A DNA stretch of 64,000 nucleotides from positions 1 through 64,000 of the forward strand of contig NZ_BOOY01000025.1 in assembly GCF_016863475.1 (NCBI RefSeq), in the 5' to 3' direction. The stretch's first letter is position 1. Every line of letters begins with the position of its first letter. Source of the DNA: Spirilliplanes yamanashiensis. GTDB lineage: Bacteria > Actinomycetota > Actinomycetes > Mycobacteriales > Micromonosporaceae. This document shows positions 19,537 through 28,194 of this stretch, piece after piece. The notes below the pieces were generated by a model. It worked only from the letters and a program-made list of their open reading frames with translations. It was not told the origin of the DNA and made no database searches. The position numbers and the translations under genes were made by a program.

Positions 19537-20066
19537 CGACGACCAACACCACCTCAGACGACGCCGTCCGCGAATACCTGCGCGCCGTCGACCTGCGCCT
19601 CGGCGGCCTGCCCCTGCTGCAGCGCCGCGAACTCGTCACCGACCTCGAGACCCACATCGCCGCCGTGCGCGCCGACCGCGGCGCCCACAGCGAGGGCGAG
19701 GTCCTCGAGATCCTCGAACGCCTCGGCAGCCCCGACGTGGTCGCCGCCGCCGCGTACGCCGAGGCCGGCCCGTCCGGCGCCTTCCCGCTGCCGCCACCGG
19801 CCCCCGGCGCCCGCCCGTACGCGGCGGACACCTACGCCGCCGAGCCGTACGCCCCGGCGCCCAGCCGCGCCTGGGTGCCCGTCGCCATCGGCCTGGCCAT
19901 CGTCACCGGCCTGCTGTTCATCGCCGGCGTCGTCGCGCTCATGTTCGTCGCCCGCGGCGACGCCGCCTCCAGCGTCGGCCCGGTGCCCGCCCCCGCCGAG
20001 CCGTACCTGCCGGCGCCGCCGGCCGAGCCGGCCCTGCCGGACGGGCTCGTGCGCCCGGGTCAGTAA
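19533..20066 (+). CDS. HAAS-domain membrane protein (DUF1700-like)
   Basis: 177 aa. The N-terminal HAAS domain (about 10-70) has VREYLRAVDLRLGGLPLLQRRELVTDLETHI and EVLEILERLGSPDVVAAAAYAE. A Pro/Tyr-rich linker follows, then one membrane helix (about 110-133) and a Pro-rich outside tail. It is coupled to the PadR gene by ATGA. HAAS proteins accompany PadR regulators and are thought to signal to them. The usual DUF4097 or transporter partner is absent from this operon. The end overlaps the convergent SnoaL-like gene by 7 bp. Confidence 0.88.
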   Translation: MTTTNTTSDDAVREYLRAVDLRLGGLPLLQRRELVTDLETHIAAVRADRGAHSEGEVLEILERLGSPDVVAAAAYAEAGPSGAFPLPPPAPGARPYAADTYAAEPYAPAPSRAWVPVAIGLAIVTGLLFIAGVVALMFVARGDAASSVGPVPAPAEPYLPAPPAEPALPDGLVRPGQ

Positions 20067-20422
20067 CGCTCGACCAGGTGCTCGCGGCCCGGCGGCGGGT
20101 CGTACGGCTCCGGCCAGAACTCGGTCACGTGCGTGACGGACCCGCCGGCGCCGAAGCGGAAGAACGTCACGGCCGGCATCGTCTCGCCGCCGACCGTGAA
20201 CGTCGCCCAGGACGCCCCGCCCGCGGCGTCCTCGTGCACCCGGTCGACGGTCAGGTGCCAGTCGCCCGGGTACTCCCGGTTGAAGCGGACATAGGCGTCG
20301 CGGCCGGTGACGCGCTCGCGCGTCTGCGGCAGCTCGTAGACGACGTCCTCGGCGAGCAGCGCCGCCAGGTCGTCCCACGCGCGGCCCTCGACGGCGGCCC
20401 AGTACCGCCCGATTACACCCAT
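20060..20422 (-). CDS. SnoaL/NTF2-like small protein
   Basis: 120 aa with the cone-shaped NTF2-like fold pattern: N-terminal helix (IGRYWAAVEGRAWDDLAALLAEDVVYELP), RERVTGRDAYVRFNREYPG, and C-terminal strands ending VTHVTEFWPEPYDPPP. Members are isomerases, hydratases or binding proteins for small hydrophobic ligands; the residues do not fix a substrate. It stands alone on the minus strand. Confidence 0.85.
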   Translation of the reverse strand: MGVIGRYWAAVEGRAWDDLAALLAEDVVYELPQTRERVTGRDAYVRFNREYPGDWHLTVDRVHEDAAGGASWATFTVGGETMPAVTFFRFGAGGSVTHVTEFWPEPYDPPPGREHLVERY

Positions 20423-20549
20423 GCCGTGACCCTAGGTCACCGGCAGATGTCCACTTTGTGCACCCGGGGCCGCAAGTGCCTCCGCCTTCTCGCTAGCGTC
20501 CCCGTCGACGCTGGTCCTCGCGCACCGCACCTGATCCGGAGGGACATCG

Positions 20550-20960
20550 ATGAGGCGGATCGCCGTAGCCGTAGCCGTAGTCGTGGTCGCGCTGCTCGCC
20601 GGTTGCTCCTCCGGTGAGCCGGACACGGCCGCGCAGGAGCGGGTGCTCGACCAGTACCTGACCGCGGTGCAGGCCGGCGACCGCGGCCGGCTGGCCGAGC
20701 TGGCCGGTCCGCACGTGGACGCGGCCGCCGCCATCGACGAGAAGATCAGGTCGGTGGGCGGCCGCCCCTGGAGCGGCGTGCGGGTCAGCTGGGATCGGGG
20801 CGAGTTCGCCGGACTGGCCGCCGCCACCATCGAGGCCAGCGACCCGGCGGGCCGGCCGGTCCGCGACAGCGTCACGCTGACCCGCGCCGGCGACGGCTGG
20901 CGGGTCGCGCTCGGCGAGGCCCCCGACGCGGAGCCCCCCGCCGCCACCGCCCGGCCCTGA
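20550..20960 (+). CDS. Small lipoprotein
   Basis: 136 aa. Short basic N-terminus, hydrophobic run rich in Val/Ala (encoded by a GCCGTA hexamer repeat at 20564-20584) and lipobox LLAGC with the lipidated Cys near residue 19. The mature part has an NTF2-like helix (VLDQYLTAVQAGDRGRLAELA) and beta strands ending GDGWRVALGEAP. CGGAGGGA precedes the ATG. Function unknown; it is surface-anchored by inference. Confidence 0.85.
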   Translation: MRRIAVAVAVVVVALLAGCSSGEPDTAAQERVLDQYLTAVQAGDRGRLAELAGPHVDAAAAIDEKIRSVGGRPWSGVRVSWDRGEFAGLAAATIEASDPAGRPVRDSVTLTRAGDGWRVALGEAPDAEPPAATARP

Positions 20961-20979
20961 ACGCGCCCATGGGCGCTGG

Positions 20980-22620
20980 TCAGGCGAGGACGTCGTCGGC
21001 GTCGACGATCGTGTACGCGTAGCCCTGCTCGGCGAGGAAGCGCTGCCGGTGGGCGGCGTACTCGGTGTCGATCGTGTCGCGGGAGACGACCGTGTAGAAG
21101 TGGGCCTGGCGGCCGTCGGACTTCGGGCGCAGCACCCGGCCGAGGCGCTGGGCCTCCTCCTGGCGGGAGCCGAAGGTGCCCGACACCTGGATCGCCACGG
21201 CCGCCTCGGGCAGGTCGATGGAGAAGTTGCCGACCTTCGACAGCACCAGTGTCTTCAGCTCGCCGGAGCGGAACTGGTCGAACAGCTTCTCGCGCTGCTT
21301 GTTGGTGGTGGAGCCCTCGATGATCGGGGCGTCCAGGTACTCGCCGAGCTGGTGCAGCTGCTCGATGTACGAGGCGATGACCAGCACCTGCTCGCCGGCG
21401 TGCCGGTCGACGAGGGCCTTCACCACGGGCAGCTTCGTGCGGGCCGTGGACGCCACCCGGTAGCGGTCCTCGCTCTCGCTGACCGCGTACGCCATGCGCT
21501 CGTCGTCGGTGAGGGTGACGCGGACCTCGGTGCACTCGGCGGGGGCGATCCAGCCCTGGGCCTCGATGTCCTTCCACGGCGCGTCGTAGCGCTTGGGGCC
21601 GATCAGCGAGAACACGTCGCCCTCGCGGCCGTCCTCGCGGACCAGGGTGGCGGTGAGGCCGAGGCGGCGGCGGGCCTGCAGGTCGGCGGTGAACCGGAAG
21701 ATCGGCGCGGGCAGCAGGTGGACCTCGTCGTAGATGACCAGGCCCCAGTCGCGGGCGCCGAACAGGTCGAGGTGGGTGAACGCGCCGCCGCGGCGGGCGG
21801 TGAGCACCTGGTACGTGGCGATGGTGACCGGGCGGATCTCCTTGCGCTCGCCCGAGTACTCGCCGACCTCGTCCTCGGTGAGCGACGTGCGGGCGACCAG
21901 CTCGCGCTTCCACTGCCGGCCGGCGACCGTGTTCGTCACCAGGATCAGGGTGGTGGCCTTCGCGGTGGCCATGGCGGCCGCGCCGACCAGCGTCTTGCCG
22001 GCGCCGCAGGGCAGCACGACGACGCCGGAGCCGCCGGCCCAGAACCCGTCCACGGCCTCCTGCTGGTAGGAGCGCAGGTGCCAGCCGTCCTGGGCCAGCT
22101 CGATCTCGTGGGCCTCGCCGTCGACGTAGCCGGCCAGGTCCTCGGCGGGCCAGCCCAGCTTCAGCAGGGCCTGCTTGAGCCGGCCGCGCTCGGACGGGTG
22201 CACGACGATCGTGTCGTCGTCGAGCTTGCCGCCCAGCATGCCCGCGAGCTTCTTGCTCTTGGCGACCTCGATGAGCACCATCCGGTCGAGGCCGCGCAGC
22301 ACCAGGCCGTGCTGCGGGTGGTTGACCAGCTGGAGGCGGCCGTAGCGGTCCATGGTGTCGGCGACGTCGACGAGCAGCGCGTGCGGCACCGGGTAGCGGG
22401 AGAACCGGATCAGGGCGTCCACCACGCTCTCCGCGTCGTGGCCGGCGGCGCGGGCGTTCCACAGGCCCAGCGGCGTGAGCCGGTAGGTGTGGACGTGTTC
22501 GGGGGAGCGTTCCAGCTCCGCGAACGGGGCGATGGCCATGCGGCAGGCCTGCGCGTCGGCGTGGTCGACCTCCAGGAGAAGGGTCTTGTCCGACTGCACG
22601 ATCAACGGTCCGTCACTCAC
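20980..22620 (-). CDS. XPB-type DNA helicase
   Basis: 546 aa. An N-terminal damage-recognition-like domain (about 1-170) precedes helicase domain 1: RSYQQEAVDGFW (about 183), Walker A GAGKT (206-210), DEVH (298-301) and LTATLVRED. Helicase domain 2 ends with the arginine-finger motif EEAQRLGRVLRPK (about 505). It is the bacterial XPB/ERCC3 family of 3-prime to 5-prime helicases seen in actinobacteria, with an inferred role in DNA repair or remodelling. The GTG at 22620 follows a GAGGTGAGGGG region. A helicase-C-like protein lies directly upstream on the same strand. Confidence 0.95.
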   Translation of the reverse strand: MSDGPLIVQSDKTLLLEVDHADAQACRMAIAPFAELERSPEHVHTYRLTPLGLWNARAAGHDAESVVDALIRFSRYPVPHALLVDVADTMDRYGRLQLVNHPQHGLVLRGLDRMVLIEVAKSKKLAGMLGGKLDDDTIVVHPSERGRLKQALLKLGWPAEDLAGYVDGEAHEIELAQDGWHLRSYQQEAVDGFWAGGSGVVVLPCGAGKTLVGAAAMATAKATTLILVTNTVAGRQWKRELVARTSLTEDEVGEYSGERKEIRPVTIATYQVLTARRGGAFTHLDLFGARDWGLVIYDEVHLLPAPIFRFTADLQARRRLGLTATLVREDGREGDVFSLIGPKRYDAPWKDIEAQGWIAPAECTEVRVTLTDDERMAYAVSESEDRYRVASTARTKLPVVKALVDRHAGEQVLVIASYIEQLHQLGEYLDAPIIEGSTTNKQREKLFDQFRSGELKTLVLSKVGNFSIDLPEAAVAIQVSGTFGSRQEEAQRLGRVLRPKSDGRQAHFYTVVSRDTIDTEYAAHRQRFLAEQGYAYTIVDADDVLA

Positions 22621-22667
22621 CCGGCATGCCCCTCACCTCACGAAGCCGACCCTCCAGTCTGCCACGC

Positions 22668-25091
22668 TCACTCCTCCAGCACGGCGGCCGTGATGCGGTG
22701 CAGGGCGAACGTGTGCAGCGTCTCCGTCCGGTCGTCCTCGGCGCGCAGGTAACCGGCGCCCAGCGAGACGGGCCGGACCAGCCGGGACAGGGTGGCGCCG
22801 TGCGCGTCGACGTACCCGACCCAGACCTGCGCCTTGTCGCGGACCGCCTGCTGGAGCACGGCCAGCGCCTGGCTGTGGGCCTGCACGGAGGTGAGGCCGG
22901 CGACGGCGCCGCCGCTCGCGGCGCGCACCGTCGTGGGCGCGCGGCGCGCGGTGCGCGCCGCCGCGTCGCCCTTGCGGATCTGCTCCACCACCCCGGCCAG
23001 CCGCGGCCCGGACAGCCCGGTGGGGGTGAGCGGGTCGGCGAGCCGGGCCAGCGCCGGCATCCGGGCCGGTGCGCGCCGGGCCTTCGGCCGGCTCAGCACC
23101 ACGGCCCCGCCGGCGTCCTCGGGCACCGGCGCGTACCCGGCGTCGCGCAGCGCCTCCAGCAGCCGCTGCGACGGGTACGCGGTGCAGAGCACCGTCGGGG
23201 CGAGCCGCCGCAGGCCGAGCGGGCCCAGCCGGGCGTCCGCGAACACCTGCGCCACCAGGGCCTCGTCGTCGCTGCGCAGGTACGACCCGGCGCCGCCCAC
23301 CCGCAGCCCGCCGTGCCGCCGGGCGACGTCGTCGATCAGGTACGTCAGCGCCTGCGGCACCGGCGTGCGGGACCGGCGCTTGAACAGGGTGTGCAGGTCA
23401 CCGGCCGAGTACCCGGCGTCCAGAGCGCGCCGCACGCCGGCCGCCGTCACCCGGAACACGCTGGCGCCGCCCGCCGACTCCTGCTCGGCGACCGCCGCCA
23501 GCTCGTTCGCCAGCTCCGGCTCGGGCGGGCCCGGCACCACGACGGACAGGTCCGCCTGCACCAGCACGTGGTCGACGGGCGCGGGCAGCAGCCGGTCCAG
23601 GGCCGCCACCGCCGGCGACGGCCCGCCGGGCGACCGGTTGCCGTCGGGCCCGATGCCCAGCGGGTCGCGGTCGCCGTCCGGGTCCGCCTCGGCCACCAGC
23701 ACCCGGCCGTACGAGGTCAGCGCGCCCAGCGCCGTCACCCCCAGCACCGCCGCCTCGGTGACCGTGTCCCGGTACGCCGCCTCGCGCCCGCGCGCCCGCC
23801 GCGGCGCCCGCCACGTCAGCAGCGCCAGCAGCCCGCCGGTGTCGGGGGCGGCGCCCTTCGGCAGGCCGCCGAGCGCGCCCAGCAGCTCCCGCCGGCTCTG
23901 CGGCGCGGCCGCCCGCTCCAGCTCCGGCGCGAGGGCGTTGAACGGCCGGTCGCGCTCGTCGCGCTGCCCCACCAGGCCCGGCTGCCGGGTCATCGCCAGC
24001 CACGCCTGCGCCAGCAGCTCCCAGCGCCGCGCGGTGCCCGCCGCCCGCCACAGGTCGAACCCGGTCGTCGGCAGGAACACCTGCTCCGCCGCCCCGAGCG
24101 CCCGGCTCGCCTGCACCCCGCGCGCCGTCGGCTGCGCGTCCGTCTCGCCGAGCAGCCCGCACGCCGCCGCCACCTCCAGCAGCAGCGCCGCCGGCCCGTC
24201 GTCCAGCCCCACGGCCCGCGCCAGCCGGCGCAGGTCCCGCACGCCGAGCCCGCCGGACCGCAGCACCGTCGCCGGCTCCGCCGTCAGCGCGTCCAGCAGC
24301 GCCTCCGTGTGCCGTACCGCCTCCATCGCCTGCCCGGCCCCGGCGTTGTCCACCGCCTTCTGCGTCCGCGTCGCCGTCTCCGGCGCCGGCGGGTCCGGGT
24401 GCAGCTCGCCCAGCGGCCCCGAGTCCCGCCGCAACAGCAGCCCCACCTCGCGGGGCAGCTCGATCAGGTCGCCGTCCGGGTGCGGGGCGCGGCTGCCCTC
24501 GGCCACCCGCACCAGCAGCGCGTTGTCGACCAGCCACTGCACCGGCTCCGCCATCGCCGCGCTGGTCTGCGCCCCCAGCGGCGGCCCCGCCGCCAGCCGG
24601 TCCAGCACCGCCCGCGCCGGCGCCGCCGCCGCCAGCACCGTCCGCCGCAACTTCGCCGGGTCCGCGGCCAGGGCCGCCGCCCGCGCGTCCAGCTGCTCCG
24701 CGGGCCGGCCCAGCCCCGCCGGGTACGGCGACGTCACCTCACCGACCGCCCCGGCCACGTGCAGGTCGCCACCCGCCCCATACACCAGGAACCGGGCCTT
24801 GAGCCGGTCCAGCGCGGCCCGGGCGGCGGCGGTGTCCCCGGCCAGCGCGAGCGCCGCCGCCTCCGACGCCCGCTCGCCGTCCCAGCTCAACCGCACCGCG
24901 TCAAGAATCTCCAGCGTGAACTGGTCGAGCGAGTCCAGGCAGCGCGCCACCGACCCGCGGGACTGCGCCCGGGCGGCCAGCGCCCCCAGATCCGACGGCA
25001 CCGGCACGACAAGATCGGGACGCAGGCGCAGCAGGGCGCCGAGCGCCTCGTCGGGAAGCGCCCGCAGCTGATCGGCAAGGTTGGTGGCCAT
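22668..25091 (-). CDS. Helicase C-terminal (Helicase_C_3/XPB-like) domain protein
   Basis: 807 aa, no Walker motifs. The N-terminal half is helical repeat-like (LADQLRALPDEALGALLRLRPDL). The C-terminal third matches the Helicase_C_3 type: VLVQADLSVVVPGPPEP, FRVTAAGVRRALDAGYSAGDLHTLF, VPQALTYLIDDVARRHGGLRVG, and a WYL-like end with VWVGYVDAHGATLSRLVRPVSL. It ends 47 bp before the XPB gene and is co-directional; the pairing is common in actinobacteria. It may be an accessory or DNA-end recognition subunit for XPB, which is inference. Confidence 0.85.
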   Translation of the reverse strand: MATNLADQLRALPDEALGALLRLRPDLVVPVPSDLGALAARAQSRGSVARCLDSLDQFTLEILDAVRLSWDGERASEAAALALAGDTAAARAALDRLKARFLVYGAGGDLHVAGAVGEVTSPYPAGLGRPAEQLDARAAALAADPAKLRRTVLAAAAPARAVLDRLAAGPPLGAQTSAAMAEPVQWLVDNALLVRVAEGSRAPHPDGDLIELPREVGLLLRRDSGPLGELHPDPPAPETATRTQKAVDNAGAGQAMEAVRHTEALLDALTAEPATVLRSGGLGVRDLRRLARAVGLDDGPAALLLEVAAACGLLGETDAQPTARGVQASRALGAAEQVFLPTTGFDLWRAAGTARRWELLAQAWLAMTRQPGLVGQRDERDRPFNALAPELERAAAPQSRRELLGALGGLPKGAAPDTGGLLALLTWRAPRRARGREAAYRDTVTEAAVLGVTALGALTSYGRVLVAEADPDGDRDPLGIGPDGNRSPGGPSPAVAALDRLLPAPVDHVLVQADLSVVVPGPPEPELANELAAVAEQESAGGASVFRVTAAGVRRALDAGYSAGDLHTLFKRRSRTPVPQALTYLIDDVARRHGGLRVGGAGSYLRSDDEALVAQVFADARLGPLGLRRLAPTVLCTAYPSQRLLEALRDAGYAPVPEDAGGAVVLSRPKARRAPARMPALARLADPLTPTGLSGPRLAGVVEQIRKGDAAARTARRAPTTVRAASGGAVAGLTSVQAHSQALAVLQQAVRDKAQVWVGYVDAHGATLSRLVRPVSLGAGYLRAEDDRTETLHTFALHRITAAVLEE

Positions 25092-25324
25092 CGCCGTTCC
25101 ACGCTAGCGGGCGATCGGCCGGATCGGCGTCCGGGCGGCTCGGCAGCCCTTCGGGGCTTTCCCCTCGCACCGCGCGCCCGAGGGCGTTTGGGGCCTCGCG
25201 CGGAGTCTCCTGCGGGCTTCGGGTGGCGGTGCCCACGCTCCGTGCGGTCGGTCCGCGGGCGGGCGGATGGTCATGGGACGATGGGCTGTGTTTGGCCGGC
25301 TTCGTGGGAGGAAGTAACAGAGTC

Positions 25325-25573
25325 ATGGCGCGTTCCGAGCAGCGAGTCGTCCCCGGCACGTCCGTGCGCGAAGGCGGACCCACCGGCCCGTCGGAGCCCG
25401 ACCTCGCCCCGGCGGACAGCCAGGGCCGCGGGGTCACCGTGAAGGCCGGCCACCTGCCCGTGTCCGAGATCGCCTCCGACCGCCCCGGCGGCCCCTCCCC
25501 GTTCGGCGACGACATCGAGTTCCCGCTGCCCGTCGACGAGCTGCGCTACACGCACTCGACCACCCCGCGGTGA
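25325..25573 (+). CDS. Small acidic hypothetical protein
   Basis: 82 aa, hydrophilic, with Pro and Gly-rich segments (PGTSVREGGPTGPSEPD, DRPGGPSPFGDDIEFPLPVDEL) and no recognised domain; probably largely disordered. GGAGGAAG lies 11 nt upstream of the ATG. Its stop overlaps the GTG of the HAD phosphatase gene, so the two are co-translated. The 233 bp upstream contain no other gene. Confidence 0.65.
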   Translation: MARSEQRVVPGTSVREGGPTGPSEPDLAPADSQGRGVTVKAGHLPVSEIASDRPGGPSPFGDDIEFPLPVDELRYTHSTTPR

Positions 25574-26199
25574 GCCGCCCGGCCGCCGTCGGGTTCGACC
25601 TGGACATGACGCTGGTCGACTCGCGGCCGGGGATCCACGCCGCCTTCCGTGAGCTGACCGCCCGCACCGGCGTCCACGTCGACGCCGACGCCGCCGTCAA
25701 CCGCCTCGGCCCGCCGCTGCGCACGGAGCTGGCCTACTGGTTCCCGCCGGAGCAGATCGAGGACATGGTCGTCGCGTACCGGTCGCTGTACCCCGACTTC
25801 GCCATCACCCCGTCGCGGCCGCTGCCCGGCGCCGTCGAGGCCATCGCCCACGTCCGCTCGCTGGGCCTGCGCGTGGTCGTCGTCAGCTCCAAGATCGAAC
25901 GGCTCGTCCGGCTCCACCTCGACCACCTCGGCATGGCCGTCGACGAGGTCGCCGGCGACCTGTTCGCCGCCGGCAAGTCCGCCGCCCTCACCGCCTTCGG
26001 CGTCGGCGTGTACGTCGGCGACCACGTCGCCGACATGGTGGCCGCCCAGGGCGCCGGAGTGCCCGGCATCGGCGTCACCACGGGCCCCTGCTCCGCCGCC
26101 GAACTCACCGACGCGGGCGCCTCCGCCGTGGTCCAGAACCTCACCGAGCTGCCCGGCGTCCTGGGTGGGATTGCGGTTGGGGAAGCCCCACGGCGATGA
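25570..26199 (+). CDS. HAD-family phosphatase (phosphoglycolate phosphatase-like)
   Basis: 209 aa. HAD motif I is DLDMTLVDS (nucleophile and acid Asp near 10 and 12), motif II VVVSSK, motif III Lys in GKSAAL, motif IV VGDHVADM. The helical cap domain between motif I and II fits the Gph/PgmB class. The substrate is a small phosphorylated metabolite that cannot be specified. The GTG overlaps the previous stop (GTGA). The gene precedes the cold-shock gene by 57 bp. Confidence 0.9.
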   Translation: MSRPAAVGFDLDMTLVDSRPGIHAAFRELTARTGVHVDADAAVNRLGPPLRTELAYWFPPEQIEDMVVAYRSLYPDFAITPSRPLPGAVEAIAHVRSLGLRVVVVSSKIERLVRLHLDHLGMAVDEVAGDLFAAGKSAALTAFGVGVYVGDHVADMVAAQGAGVPGIGVTTGPCSAAELTDAGASAVVQNLTELPGVLGGIAVGEAPRR

Positions 26200-26256
26200 C
26201 TAGCCTGGAGGGCAGTGCGGTCACGGTGACCGCGGGTGACAGAGTTGAGGTCAGCG

Positions 26257-26643
26257 GTGCCCACGGGTCGAGTGAAGTGGTACGACGCGACGAAGGGATA
26301 CGGGTTCGTCACCAGCGACGAGGGTGGTGACGTGTTCCTGCCGAAGGGCGCACTGCCCTCCGGGGTCGCGGAGCTGAAGGCCGGTCAGAAGATCGAGTTC
26401 GGCGTCGTCGACAGTCGCAAGGGCGCCCAGGCGCTCGGCGTCACCCTGCTGGAGGCCCCGCCGTCCGTCGCCGAACTCCGCCGCCGCCCCGCCGAGGAAC
26501 TGCACGGCATGGTCGAGGACATGATCAAGGTCCTCGAGGCCAAGATCCAGCCGGACCTGCGGCGCGGCCGCTTCCCGGACAAGCGCACGGCGCAGAAGAT
26601 CGCCCAGCTCGTGCACGCGGTGGCCAACGAACTCGAGGTCTGA
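26257..26643 (+). CDS. Cold-shock domain protein with C-terminal extension
   Basis: 128 aa from GTG at 26257 with GAGG 8 nt upstream. The cold-shock domain (1-65) has RNP1-like KGYGFVTSDEGGDVFLP and VKWYD. A helical extension (about 70-128, PSVAELRRRPAEELHGMVEDMIKVLEAKIQPDLRRG) is typical of the long actinobacterial Csp form. It binds single-stranded RNA or DNA. A candidate promoter TTGGGG-18 nt-TAGCCT (26177-26206) and a strong downstream terminator suggest a single-gene unit. Confidence 0.93.
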   Translation: MPTGRVKWYDATKGYGFVTSDEGGDVFLPKGALPSGVAELKAGQKIEFGVVDSRKGAQALGVTLLEAPPSVAELRRRPAEELHGMVEDMIKVLEAKIQPDLRRGRFPDKRTAQKIAQLVHAVANELEV

Positions 26644-26660
26644 CCGGCCAGGTCGTCCCG

Positions 26661-26700
26661 GACGCGGATCGGCTCTCCTTGAGGGGAGCCGGTCCGCGTC
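26661..26700. terminator. Strong bidirectional terminator
   Basis: GACGCGGATCGGCTCTCC pairs with GGGGAGCCGGTCCGCGTC across a short TTGA loop (17-18 bp stem with two imperfect pairs). It lies 18 bp after the cold-shock gene and before the convergent mqnD stop at 26817. TGTCGT follows on the plus strand. The 116 bp to mqnD hold nothing else recognisable. Confidence 0.75.
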
Positions 26701-26816
26701 TGTCGTGCCGTGCTGCGCTGCGGCCCGGAGCGAGCCGTCGTGCCGCGCCGGCCGCGCCGGCCTCGCCCGCCTCCGCGCGAGCCTGCCGCCCCCGTCGATC
26801 GGCAGGTCCGCCGAGG

Positions 26817-27620
26817 TCACACCGTCGGTGTCAGGCCCGCGGCGGCCGCCCGGCCGAGCAGCGTCTCGACCGCCTTGTGGCCCTCCGGCCCGAGGTCGGC
26901 CGTGAACTCGTTCACGTACAGGTCGATGTGCCGCCGCACGACGTCCGGCTCCATCTCCTGCGCGTGCGCCAGCACGTACTCCCGGCTCGCGGCCGGATCG
27001 GCCCACGCCCGCCGGACCGACTCGCGGATCCAGCCCGCCGCCTCCGCCGGGTCGACCGCGCCCCTGCGCGCCAGGATCGCGCCCAGCGGGATCGGCAGCC
27101 CCGTATCGCCCTCCCACCACTCGCCGAGGTCGGCGAGCGCGGTCAGCCCGTACCGCTGGTAGGTGAACCGGGCCTCGTGGATGACGAGCCCGGCGTCGTA
27201 CTCACCCGCCGCGACCCCCGGCATGATGCGGTGGAACGGCACGACCTCGATGCGCGCCGGCGGCCGGTCCGCCGACCACAGCCGGAACAGCAGGTACGCC
27301 GTGGTGCGGTCGCCCGGCACCGCGACCGTGCGGCCGGTCAGGTCGCCGTCGAGCGAGTCGCGGGTGAGCACGAGCGGGCCGCAGCCGCGGCCGAGCGCGC
27401 CGCCGCACGGCAGCAGTTCGTAGCGGTCGAGCAGCCACGGCAGCGCCGCATAACTGACCTTGACCAGGTCGAACTCGCCACGCTCGGCGGCCGTGTTGGT
27501 GACGTCGACGTCCGCGAACGTGACGTCGAACTCGGGCGCGCCGGGCACCAGGCCGTGCACCAGCGCGTGGAAGACGAACGTGTCGTTGGGACACGGCGAG
27601 AATGCGATCGAGAGCGCCAC
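26817..27620 (-). CDS. mqnD: 1,4-dihydroxy-6-naphthoate synthase (futalosine pathway)
   Basis: 267 aa from GTG at 27620. SIAFSPCPNDTFVFHALVHG at the N-terminus and DVDVTNTAAERGEFDLVKVSYAALPWL are typical of MqnD. PGDRTTAYLLFRLW and GLVIHEARFTYQRYGL belong to the periplasmic-binding-protein-like fold. It converts cyclic dehypoxanthinyl futalosine to 1,4-dihydroxy-6-naphthoate in menaquinone synthesis. MqnB is encoded 0.6 kb upstream on the same strand; MqnA, MqnC and MqnE are not in the window. No clear ribosome site precedes the start. Confidence 0.92.
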   Translation of the reverse strand: MALSIAFSPCPNDTFVFHALVHGLVPGAPEFDVTFADVDVTNTAAERGEFDLVKVSYAALPWLLDRYELLPCGGALGRGCGPLVLTRDSLDGDLTGRTVAVPGDRTTAYLLFRLWSADRPPARIEVVPFHRIMPGVAAGEYDAGLVIHEARFTYQRYGLTALADLGEWWEGDTGLPIPLGAILARRGAVDPAEAAGWIRESVRRAWADPAASREYVLAHAQEMEPDVVRRHIDLYVNEFTADLGPEGHKAVETLLGRAAAAGLTPTV

Positions 27621-27658
27621 GCGGTCAACCGTAGTCCGCCCGCCCGACGCCCAGAAAG

Positions 27659-27679
27659 TTATCCACAGGGCTGTCCACA
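27659..27679. promoter_or_regulatory. Two DnaA-box-like sites in a tandem 12-bp repeat
   Basis: TTATCCACA (27659-27667) is a perfect consensus DnaA box, and CTGTCCACA (27671-27679) differs at one base from the actinobacterial TTGTCCACA. CCACAGGGCTGT is repeated in tandem (27664-27687). They sit between divergent starts at 27620 and 27721. Binding by DnaA is inference; two boxes are far too few for an origin. Confidence 0.5.
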
Positions 27680-27720
27680 GGGCTGTCGCGGGGGCCGGCC
27701 GGCTCGCCAGGATCGACGCC

Positions 27721-28194
27721 ATGACCGAGACGACATTCCCGGGTACGTCCGCCGCGGCGCCCTGCGAGCCGCGGGGTGGGCCGGTCCGGCTGCGCGAGCT
27801 GCTGGTGATGGTGCGGCGGCGGCTGGGCGGGTCCGAGCTGCTGGGTGGCGGTCCGCCGGGTGCCGGGCTGGGTGATGGGGCGCGGGCGGCGGCCGGTGCG
27901 GGGGGCGGCCGGCGTCATGCGCTGCGGGGTCCGGCCGGTCGGCGGGGGCGGCGCCTCGCGCGGCGTGCGAGGCGGGCGGCCACAGGTGTCGCCGTCGACA
28001 GGGGCTCGGACACGGTCGCGGCCACGGGTGTCGCCGTCGACAGGCGTTCGGACGCGGTCGCGGCCACGGGTGTCGCCGTCAACACGCGATCGGATGCAGT
28101 CCCGGCGCAGTTTCCGCCGTCGACGCGCGCGCGGACCCGGTCGCGGGTGCCGTCGCCGTGCGGTCCGCGATGCCCGAGCGTCGTGCGCACGTGA
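27721..28194 (+). CDS. Putative small repeat-containing protein
   Basis: 157 aa from ATG at 27721, which lies 7 nt after CAGGAT, the leaderless-start arrangement seen at other genes here. After a possible helix (GPVRLRELLVMVRRRLGG) the protein becomes Arg/Gly/Ala-rich, then has three 14-residue repeats (ATGVAVDRRSDAVA type) from a 42-bp tandem repeat. No family is recognised. Codon bias is weaker than in neighbours, so it may be a decayed, frameshifted or non-coding region. It is the only candidate gene in the 633-bp gap between mqnD and mqnB. Confidence 0.4.
   Translation: MTETTFPGTSAAAPCEPRGGPVRLRELLVMVRRRLGGSELLGGGPPGAGLGDGARAAAGAGGGRRHALRGPAGRRGRRLARRARRAATGVAVDRGSDTVAATGVAVDRRSDAVAATGVAVNTRSDAVPAQFPPSTRARTRSRVPSPCGPRCPSVVRT
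27979..28104. repeat. 42-bp tandem repeat, three units
   Basis: Units at 27979-28020, 28021-28062 and 28063-28104 share GCCACGGGTGTCGCCGTC followed by a variable middle and CGGWYRCRGTCSCG. Units 1 and 2 differ at few positions; unit 3 is more diverged. The period is a multiple of three, so copy-number change keeps the frame of the surrounding plus-strand reading frame. Confidence 0.85.

Noticed and set aside
27659-27679. Chromosomal origin of replication
   Set aside because: Only two DnaA-like boxes, no AT-rich unwinding region, and no dnaA, dnaN, rpmH or parA/B nearby.
27979-28104. CRISPR array or iteron origin
   Set aside because: Three directly abutting 42-bp units without spacers and no cas or replication genes.
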